DNA of 6,124 bases from CAZQAA01 sp964591255 (GTDB lineage Bacteria > Desulfobacterota > DSM-4660 > Desulfatiglandales > Desulfatiglandaceae): positions 1 through 6,124 of the forward strand of contig CAZQAA010000173.1 in assembly GCA_964591255.1 (NCBI GenBank), in the 5' to 3' direction. The notes beneath the pieces were generated by a model. It was not told the origin of the DNA. It worked only from the letters and a program-made list of their open reading frames with translations, and did not search any database. The position numbers and the translations under genes are program-made. Positions 1 through 4,878 of the stretch are shown one piece after another (the stretch's first letter is position 1; each line of letters starts with the position of its first letter).

Positions 1-191
1 ACCTCTTCTTTCGACAGCTCGGGCTCTTTCCAGGTAACAGTCTCCAGGATATCACCGGCTCCTATTTTATATGAATCCTGCCTTCCCAGTCCCGAAACCA
101 GATCCTGTTCCCCGAGGCAATGGGAAGCTCCCGCAAATATTGCCACCGCCACAAAACAGCAAAGGAAAAACAAGCTATTGTATCTGTTCAT
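1..191 (-). CDS. Wza-type polysaccharide export protein, N-terminal part (runs off left edge)
   Basis: Reading leftwards from the ATG at 191, 63 complete codons are present. The first ~27 residues form a Sec signal peptide: MNRYNSLFF, then a hydrophobic stretch rich in Cys, Val, Ala and Phe, ending near GASHCLG. A Cys is present, but the preceding His does not fit a lipobox, so a periplasmic or outer-membrane protein cleaved by signal peptidase I is more likely than a lipoprotein. After it comes YKIGAGDILETVTWKEPELS (residues 41-60), the hallmark start of the Poly_export domain of Wza/KpsD-type outer-membrane polysaccharide channels (Y-x-I-G-x-G-D-x-L at the start, W..P.LS after). GGAGG at 198-202 lies 6 nt upstream of the ATG. 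An in-frame ATG at 197 is possible but sits against that Shine-Dalgarno site. The gene is last of four visible collinear genes, 49 nt after the sugar transferase. Identification of the family is firm; the rest of the gene is outside the window. Confidence 0.9.
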   Translation of the reverse strand, partial: MNRYNSLFFLCCFVAVAIFAGASHCLGEQDLVSGLGRQDSYKIGAGDILETVTWKEPELSKEE

Positions 192-240
192 CTCCATCCT
201 CCATATACGATTTAACAGGGGCAAAGTCACCAAGACACGT

Positions 241-1644
241 TCAGCGGCCAAGACCAAATAATACTATCTTGATCGTGCGAAACATTATTACCATATCCAT
301 AAATACTGTCATATTCTTTATATAAAAGAAATCGTAATTCAGTTTTTCCACTGCATCTTCTATTGATGCCCCATATCCGTAATTTATCTGGGCCCAACCG
401 GTTATACCCGGTTTTACCTGGAAACGTTCTCCATAATAAGGGATCAGTTCTTCGAGTTTTTTGACAAAGAATTCCCTTTCAGGCCGGGGTCCCACAAAAC
501 TCATATCCCCTCTCAGCACGTTCCATAACTGGGGAATCTCATCCAATCTCCACTTGCGCAAAAACCTGCCGACACGTGTGATCCTCGGGTCATCCTCTTC
601 AGCCCATACCGGCCCGCTGAACTCTTCCGCGTTTCTGACCATGGACCGGAATTTATATATATTATAAATTTTCCTCTTTTCTCCAACCCTTTCCTGAGAA
701 AAAAATATTGGGCCTCTGGAATCAATCTTGATCAGGATTGCAATCAGGAGAAATAACGGCATACAGCACATGAGTGATATGACAGACAATATCAGATCAC
801 CAGTGCGTTTGACAAAACGCCTTGGCAAGGACTTCTTGAATCCATCAGAAAATATAATCCAACCGGGATTGATATGTTCCACAAGAAGCTTTCCGCTCAA
901 CATTTCATAAAAAGAATGCCCTTCCAGGACCTCTATACCATTCATCCGGCATTTCAGGAGTTCTCGTATGGGAAATCGTCCTCGTCTCTCTTTTAAGGAG
1001 ATAATGATCTTGTCTATGTTAAGGTCCTGGGCCATATCACAAAGGCCATCATATCCATCCTTAAAAATAGCTGTCCTCAGGGCCTGCATGGACGGGCCAG
1101 CTTCAGGGGCATCGATTCCAGGTTCAGGAACGATCATCTCTACAGAATAGCCGCAGTCCTCTCTATGAGAGATCTCATCTAACATTTTATGGGCAAGCTC
1201 GCTGGACCCAAGGATGACAATCTTCTCATTCCAGACTCCTCTTTTAAGTATCTGGACATATATTGCTCGCCAGGAGACAACTAGGATAATGATAATCCCC
1301 GTGCTGAGTATAAACACATCATCTCCGACACTCATTTCTGGAAATATGTAATAGATGACTGCAAAAAGGATGGCTGCAAAACCGAGGGCCTGGAGAAGAC
1401 GGATCCCAAGTTCAGAAAAAGATTTAGTAGTCCTTAGGTCATACAGATTATTATAATAGAGACAAATCTGACATAGCACAGTAATAAAGAGCGTCTTTAA
1501 GGCGAGATCCTGTTCAAAAATAAAGACATCAAACCCGTGCATGATAAAGGCAGATGCAAGCACGGCCCCGTATATAAGCAGACCTTCCCCCAGGATAAAA
1601 AATATATTCCTGATGGGATAGTATGTCTTGAATATCCTTAACAT
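241..1644 (-). CDS. Polyprenyl-phosphate hexose-1-phosphate transferase (EpsB_2/WcaJ-like initiating sugar transferase, XrtA-associated type)
   Basis: 467 aa, full length for the family. It should transfer a sugar-1-phosphate from a nucleotide sugar to undecaprenyl phosphate at the inner membrane, the first step of exopolysaccharide repeat-unit synthesis. Four hydrophobic segments (about residues 13-35, 49-66, 84-101, 108-126) precede a Rossmann-like region (140-240, beginning KIVILGSSELA). A further membrane segment at 283-306 leads into the catalytic bacterial sugar transferase domain: FFSQERVGEKRKIYNIYKFR (314-333), then DDPRITRVGRFLRKWRLDEI (351-370), then PQLWNVLRGDMSFVGPRPER (371-390) and KPGITGWAQINYG (411-423). 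The C-terminal LNYDFFYIKNMTVFMDMVIM (435-454) and ending VLFGLGR resemble the EpsB_2 family found beside exosortase A (TIGR03013, from memory). The sugar specificity cannot be read. The start ATG fits the family N-terminus (MLRIFKTYYPIRN), but the 12 nt between the kinase stop and this ATG hold no Shine-Dalgarno site, so translation probably depends on coupling to the kinase. Confidence 0.93.
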   Translation of the reverse strand: MLRIFKTYYPIRNIFFILGEGLLIYGAVLASAFIMHGFDVFIFEQDLALKTLFITVLCQICLYYNNLYDLRTTKSFSELGIRLLQALGFAAILFAVIYYIFPEMSVGDDVFILSTGIIIILVVSWRAIYVQILKRGVWNEKIVILGSSELAHKMLDEISHREDCGYSVEMIVPEPGIDAPEAGPSMQALRTAIFKDGYDGLCDMAQDLNIDKIIISLKERRGRFPIRELLKCRMNGIEVLEGHSFYEMLSGKLLVEHINPGWIIFSDGFKKSLPRRFVKRTGDLILSVISLMCCMPLFLLIAILIKIDSRGPIFFSQERVGEKRKIYNIYKFRSMVRNAEEFSGPVWAEEDDPRITRVGRFLRKWRLDEIPQLWNVLRGDMSFVGPRPEREFFVKKLEELIPYYGERFQVKPGITGWAQINYGYGASIEDAVEKLNYDFFYIKNMTVFMDMVIMFRTIKIVLFGLGR

Positions 1645-1656
1645 GAAAGAAGGCGT

Positions 1657-2517
1657 TTATCTTTCGCTGTAAGAGGTGTAATATTTGTGGTACTTGCCAT
1701 ATTTACCATAGCCATACAGACCGGTTGAGGGGATGTCTACCCAGTTGACAACAACTCCAACAATCTTTTCCTTGCCTACTGTCTCAATAAGATCTGAGAT
1801 AAGGTCCCGAGGTGTACCCCTGTATTTTATCACAACAAGTATGCCATCCACATGTCTTGCCAGGGCTGCCGTCTCAGGTGCCAGATTCGGGGGGGGGGAA
1901 TCTATTATTATATATCGATCATCATATCTGTCCCTTATCTCTTTTATCAGCCCCTCCATCCTCTTTGACGACAAAAGCTCTGCAGGATTATCAGGCAGTC
2001 TCCCGCGGGGCAAAAGGCTGAGTTTGTCCACACCGGTCTTAAGGATCAGATCTTCAAGGGGAACAGCGCGTGACAGGTGATCGCTCAGTCCAGGATTGTC
2101 CCCCAGGCCAAACACCTTGTGCAGCATTCCCCTTCTCACATCGCAGTCCAAAAGCAGCACGTGCTCATTAATGCTTTGTGCAAATGTCACACTCAGGTTG
2201 GCGCTTACAAAGGTCTTTCCCTCACCTGGAACAGCACTTGTCACAAGCAACGTTGCAGGGGGTTTCATATCCTCGGCAAACAACAGATTGGTACGCAGCA
2301 TCTTGAAATGAGATGACTCAAAGGAACCGGGATCTAAAAGCGTAATAAGATTTTTATCCATATTATGCTGCTCAGGGAGTGAAAGGCTTAAGGCCTCCGG
2401 TATATTTTTTTCGGCTTGCCCGGCCTGGTCCGCCGCAAAAGTTTTCTTCTTTGGATTTGCCTGTAAAGCATCCATCTCCTGTCTTGATTTTTCTAATGCA
2501 TCAAAGATCTTTCCCAA
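1657..2517 (-). CDS. Cytoplasmic bacterial tyrosine kinase (CpsD/Wzc-C-terminal type, XrtA-associated style)
   Basis: 286 aa. BY-kinases autophosphorylate on a C-terminal tyrosine cluster and cycle with the Wzz-type membrane partner to control polymer length and export. Visible motifs: N-terminal MGKIFDALEKS, typical of the exosortase-associated autokinases; the region before the P-loop, HFKMLRTNLLF (70-80); Walker A SAVPGEGKT (94-102, Lys101); Walker A' LLLDCDVR (121-128); Walker B IIIDSPP (203-209); and a tail LYGYGKYGKYHKYYTSYSER with seven tyrosines (268, 270, 273, 276, 279, 280, 283). It has no membrane segments, so the membrane part is the separate Wzz protein just upstream, a two-protein arrangement. 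The start is TTG at 2515-2517: the codon just before it is an in-frame TAA, and GAGGTG lies 6 nt upstream, so no earlier start exists. A run of ten C on the coding strand (1889-1898) encodes the Ser-Pro-Pro-Pro after Walker B Asp206. The 24-nt gap to the Wzz gene indicates one operon. Confidence 0.94.
   Translation of the reverse strand: MGKIFDALEKSRQEMDALQANPKKKTFAADQAGQAEKNIPEALSLSLPEQHNMDKNLITLLDPGSFESSHFKMLRTNLLFAEDMKPPATLLVTSAVPGEGKTFVSANLSVTFAQSINEHVLLLDCDVRRGMLHKVFGLGDNPGLSDHLSRAVPLEDLILKTGVDKLSLLPRGRLPDNPAELLSSKRMEGLIKEIRDRYDDRYIIIDSPPPNLAPETAALARHVDGILVVIKYRGTPRDLISDLIETVGKEKIVGVVVNWVDIPSTGLYGYGKYGKYHKYYTSYSER
1666..1716 (-). other. Tyrosine-rich autophosphorylation tail of the BY-kinase
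   Basis: Residues 268-283 of the kinase hold seven tyrosines in sixteen residues, spaced two or three apart and separated by Gly, Lys and His. In this family such tails are the sites of intermolecular autophosphorylation that governs assembly with the Wzz partner. The positions are seen directly; phosphorylation is inferred from the family. Confidence 0.8.
1889..1898 (-). repeat. C10 homopolymer (coding strand) inside the BY-kinase gene
   Basis: Ten consecutive G on the plus strand, that is ten C in the reading direction, cover the codons for Ser207-Pro-Pro-Pro210 directly after the Walker B aspartate. As given, the tract is in frame. One base fewer would lead to a TGA about 20 codons on (at 1830-1832). 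One base more gives a TGA within six codons (at 1874-1876). Either change would remove the last quarter of the kinase, including the tyrosine tail. Confidence 0.9.
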
Positions 2518-2541
2518 TTATTTCACCTCATCGCATAAGTA
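2518..2541 (-). promoter_or_regulatory. Strong ribosome binding site deciding a TTG start (BY-kinase)
   Basis: Read on the minus strand, this gap contains GAGGTG, six bases (AAATAA) and then TTG. The in-frame codon before TTG is TAA, which fixes the start. The nearly ideal Shine-Dalgarno site probably offsets the weak start codon. Confidence 0.8.
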
Positions 2542-4128
2542 TTATAATTCAACAAACCTGCCAAGCAATTGCCTTGTCGCCTCCACCCCCTTGAAACTCA
2601 ATACGGCAAATCCCGCCAGAAGAGACAACGAAAACAGGAGGGAAAAGATGGTGGCCATCCCGTTAATCCTTTGCAGGAATCGATCCTTTCCATGATAAAC
2701 AGGAGAGATGGTTGCAAGGATGGAAAGGCCAAGTTCAGACTCTATATCATCCATCCTTTTGAAAGAGGTATCCAGGTAGTCCATTAGAAGAACTATTCCC
2801 AATCCCGTACCAAGGCCGGCTATCAATGCAAAAAAGAAGAGCCTCTTGAGATTGGGTGATACAGGCTTTTCAGGCAATCGTGCAGGATCGATAATCCGAA
2901 ACTTTTCGCCTTTCTGTTTTTTCTCCATGTTTACGGCAATCTCTGCCTCCAGCTTCCTGTTCAACAACGAACTGTAAGCCTCCTGCAGATTCCTGTAGTC
3001 CCTTTGCAGGTCCATCAATTCCTGTTCCCTCTTGGGGGTTGTATCCACCCGCATCTGATATGCCCTGATCTGTGCCTTGATCTGTGTGATATCTCTTTGA
3101 AGATCCCTTATCTCCTTTTTGACGGATGCCCTCTGAAATGATATCATATCTGATTCAGGAGTAATGCTCTCATCTGCCCCACTTTCCTGGCCTTCAGGCG
3201 TTGTCCCTTCTTTTTTCCTGGTCTTCAGGTTTTCTTCAAGATGTTTGATCTTCTTCTTTAGCCTTATCACATCCGGATGCCTCTCTGTATAACGGCCCTG
3301 GAGATTTGCAAGTTGTATTTTAAGTTCCTCCAATGTCTGAAAGTCCTCCGGGACATCACCCTGGGGCTGCTGACCAGCTTGGGGAATCAAGGTGGTCCGG
3401 CCGATCATTGCCAGCCTGTCCTTGGCATTTCTAAGACTCTCCATCTTGTCACTTAACTGCATCTGGAGTCTCTCGAGAATTCTGAGATTGGTGTCAAGCT
3501 GTTCAGGAAGTTCACCCATATGCTTGGTCCTGTATTCCTTGAGCGATTCCTCCATTTTTTCCAATTTCTTCCGGGTGTTTACCAGCTGGTCCTCAAGAAA
3601 ATCGCTTGTGCCTATGGCCTGGGCCTCCCGTATCTTGAGATTCTGTTCAATAAAATAGGCGGCCAGGGTATTAGTGATCTGCATCACCTTCTGGGGATCG
3701 GGCCCTTTATAGGTGATCTTGAAGGCATCAGAGCCGCCTCTCCCCCTGGTAACATTTACGTTAATCCTTTTCATTAACATCTCTAATTTATCCTCAAGAT
3801 ACATTCCTTCAAATTCCGGTTCAGTAAAGAGCCTGAATTCATCAATAATCTTTTCCAGATTGGTACGACTCATTATCTGCTGGGATATGGTACTGATTCT
3901 GGAATCCACGTCAATACTCGTAAGAGGCCTTACATAACTGGCCGGAACCTTTTGCGGCTCCACCAGTATAAGAGTTTCAGACTCATACACCCTGGGAAGG
4001 GTGATGGCAAGATATATCCCTATTATCATTGAAAGGCAAAATGGTATTATAATAAACCACCTCCGCCTTATGACAAGCTCTATATAGTAATCCAATTTTA
4101 TGGTTTCATTAATGGTGGCTGGCGTCAT
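2542..4128 (-). CDS. Wzz/GumC-type polysaccharide chain-length determinant (XrtA-system style)
   Basis: 528 aa inner-membrane polysaccharide co-polymerase that should set polymer length and link the kinase to the export channel. Order of parts: a short cytoplasmic start; a first membrane helix at about 25-43; the Wzz domain with YESETLILVEPQKVPASYVR (48-67); long coiled-coil-like periplasmic stretches at about 163-243 and 333-405; the GumC-type motif GRYTERHPDVIRLKKKI (278-294); the proline-rich RIIDPARLPEKPVSPN (411-426) just before a second membrane helix (429-449); and a third hydrophobic segment (491-512) near the C-terminus. The extra third helix and the length match the exosortase-associated chain-length family (TIGR03007, from memory) better than classical two-helix Wzz. 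There is no kinase domain; the kinase is the next gene. A low-complexity acidic Gly/Thr/Ser/Glu linker (308-327) interrupts the coiled coil. The ATG at 4128 is preceded by AAGAGG with 7-nt spacing. It is the first gene of the operon. Confidence 0.93.
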   Translation of the reverse strand: MTPATINETIKLDYYIELVIRRRWFIIIPFCLSMIIGIYLAITLPRVYESETLILVEPQKVPASYVRPLTSIDVDSRISTISQQIMSRTNLEKIIDEFRLFTEPEFEGMYLEDKLEMLMKRINVNVTRGRGGSDAFKITYKGPDPQKVMQITNTLAAYFIEQNLKIREAQAIGTSDFLEDQLVNTRKKLEKMEESLKEYRTKHMGELPEQLDTNLRILERLQMQLSDKMESLRNAKDRLAMIGRTTLIPQAGQQPQGDVPEDFQTLEELKIQLANLQGRYTERHPDVIRLKKKIKHLEENLKTRKKEGTTPEGQESGADESITPESDMISFQRASVKKEIRDLQRDITQIKAQIRAYQMRVDTTPKREQELMDLQRDYRNLQEAYSSLLNRKLEAEIAVNMEKKQKGEKFRIIDPARLPEKPVSPNLKRLFFFALIAGLGTGLGIVLLMDYLDTSFKRMDDIESELGLSILATISPVYHGKDRFLQRINGMATIFSLLFSLSLLAGFAVLSFKGVEATRQLLGRFVEL

Positions 4129-4218
4129 GGCTCTTCCTCTTAACCTGGCAGTTATCTGTTATACGGACTCAAACAACACCCGTAAGATTTTCCACGAGAT
4201 GTTAAATGTAAGATTTTA

Positions 4219-4247
4219 AGTGTCGATTGGCAAACATCCTCGACACT
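4219..4247. repeat. Perfect 8-bp inverted repeat with 13-nt spacer in the wzz leader
   Basis: AGTGTCGA (4219-4226) and its exact complement TCGACACT (4240-4247) flank 13 nt. The element lies about 50 nt downstream of the predicted transcription start of the polysaccharide operon and 90 nt before the Wzz ATG. It could be a leader RNA hairpin or a dimeric protein operator. It lacks a U-run on either strand, so it is not a standard terminator. Its loop on the minus strand reads GGATGTTTGCCAA. Confidence 0.7.
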
Positions 4248-4304
4248 CCTGCTATCATGTTTTTCGGCAATTCCTGTTTTATCTTTACCAAAAAATAAGT
4301 CTGT

Positions 4305-4333
4305 ATTATTATAGCTTGCCAAAAGGATGTCAA
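4305..4333 (-). promoter_or_regulatory. Sigma-70-type promoter for the polysaccharide operon
   Basis: On the minus strand, TTGACA (4333-4328) is a perfect -35 box, followed by a 17-bp spacer and AATAAT (4310-4305), five of six matches to the -10 consensus. An overlapping TATAAT is at 4313-4308 with a spacing of 14. Transcription would begin near 4298, leaving a leader of about 170 nt before the Wzz ATG. Confidence 0.7.
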
Positions 4334-4345
4334 ACGATATATAGA
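4316..4345 (+). promoter_or_regulatory. Weaker sigma-70-like promoter candidate for the regulator pair
   Basis: TTGCCA (4316-4321) is followed after 18 bp by TATAGA (4340-4345), or after 16 bp by TATATA (4338-4343). It faces the regulators and overlaps the opposite-strand promoter, so the two polymerases could not bind together. Matches are moderate and AT-rich DNA produces such patterns by chance. Confidence 0.35.
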
Positions 4346-4383
4346 ATAAAAATGTTTAATGGAATAATATGGTAGAGGCCCGG

Positions 4384-4430
4384 ATTAACGGTTGAAACAT
4401 CCTGATCAACGGATCGTCGATCCGGTTAAT
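4384..4430 (+). promoter_or_regulatory. Possible three-way-junction leader RNA or complex operator upstream of the regulators
   Basis: An outer pair ATTAAC (4384-4389) with GTTAAT (4425-4430) encloses two hairpins. The first is GTTGA (4391-4395) with TCAAC (4406-4410) around a 10-nt loop. The second is GGATC (4411-4415) with GATCC (4419-4423) around GTC, and adding bases 4410 and 4424 makes a 15-bp near-palindrome CGGATCGTCGATCCG. The hairpin arms are short, so the fold is a proposal; the palindromes are seen directly. It ends 67 nt before the GTG of the receiver gene. Confidence 0.45.
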
Positions 4431-4432
4431 TT

Positions 4433-4466
4433 AAGATATTGCTTCAATTTCACAGGGAAGATATTG
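4433..4466. repeat. 9-bp direct repeat AAGATATTG upstream of the receiver gene
   Basis: AAGATATTG occurs at 4433-4441 and exactly again at 4458-4466, 25 bp apart start to start, just before the GTG start at 4498. It may be a pair of regulator sites or chance similarity in AT-rich DNA. Confidence 0.5.
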
Positions 4467-4497
4467 ACCATTTTTAAAAGAGAGAGCAAAATATAAG

Positions 4498-4878
4498 GTG
4501 GAAAAGAGATATAAACTGCTCATAATTGATGACAATGAGGAAATACTGTCACTTCTGACCGATTTTTTTATGGAAAAACGATATGAAGTGGTATCTGTAT
4601 CCAACGGGTTAGACGCCTTCAAACTGTTGGACTCGTCTGACGAAAGATTTGATATAATCGTCACAGATATTGTCATGCCTGACATAAGCGGGATCGGCAT
4701 CATCTCCATAGCAAAAAACAAATTCCCTGATACACCTATCATAGGGATCACCGGCTGGGGAGAGCATCCCCAGGCACTTGCGCAGGAGGTCCAGGCAGAC
4801 GAGGTGGTTCAAAAACCGATTGACCTGCAGGAACTCCAGGATACGATTCTAAGATTGATCACGGACAAGAGCAGATGA
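4498..4878 (+). CDS. Stand-alone response-regulator receiver protein
   Basis: 126 aa, one CheY-like receiver domain and no output domain. Visible active-site residues: the acidic pair Asp11-Asp12 (LLIIDDNEE), the phospho-acceptor Asp57 (VTDIVMP), the switch Thr85 (IIGITGW) and the conserved Lys106-Pro (VVQKP). A histidine kinase, not in this window, would phosphorylate Asp57. The GTG start puts the acidic pair at the usual distance from the N-terminus; the Shine-Dalgarno signal is weak (AGAGAG about 12 nt upstream). The last four bases ATGA overlap the start of the sigma-54 activator, so the two are translationally coupled. The receiver plus the next protein matches an NtrC-type regulator cut between receiver and AAA+ domain, so its likely job is to control that activator in trans. 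A Spo0F-like phosphorelay role is the alternative. Confidence 0.93.
   Translation: MEKRYKLLIIDDNEEILSLLTDFFMEKRYEVVSVSNGLDAFKLLDSSDERFDIIVTDIVMPDISGIGIISIAKNKFPDTPIIGITGWGEHPQALAQEVQADEVVQKPIDLQELQDTILRLITDKSR

Larger units (their letters stand above)
4129..4497. other. Divergent intergenic region between polysaccharide operon and regulator pair
   Basis: These 369 bp are more AT-rich than the genes and carry no credible coding frame. Contents, from left to right: the Wzz ribosome binding site, a perfect 8-bp inverted repeat (4219-4247), the minus-strand sigma-70 promoter (4305-4333) overlapping a weaker plus-strand candidate (4316-4345), a multi-hairpin element (4384-4430), and a 9-bp direct repeat (4433-4466). 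A hand scan for the sigma-54 pattern (GG, ten bases, GC) on both strands found no match. Confidence 0.85.

Noticed and set aside
1..191. Lipoprotein signal peptide on the Wza-type protein
   Set aside because: The candidate Cys is preceded by Gly-Ala-Ser-His, and His directly before the Cys does not fit a lipobox.
71..325. Plus-strand open frame of 84 codons
   Set aside because: It lies antisense to the Wza-type gene start and the end of the sugar transferase, both of which have strong family motifs; the product has no recognisable feature.
4219..4247. Rho-independent terminator at the inverted repeat
   Set aside because: No T-run follows the stem on either strand, and it lies between two divergent starts where no transcript should end.
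4129..4497. Sigma-54 promoter for the polysaccharide operon or the regulators
   Set aside because: A hand scan for GG, ten bases, GC on both strands gave no hit; TGGCAAACATCCTC at 4228-4241 starts well but has CG instead of GC at the right distance.
4431..4751. Minus-strand open frame of 106 codons opposite the receiver gene
   Set aside because: It is Ser/Ile/Met-rich and antisense to a receiver with all active-site residues, the usual look of a shadow frame.
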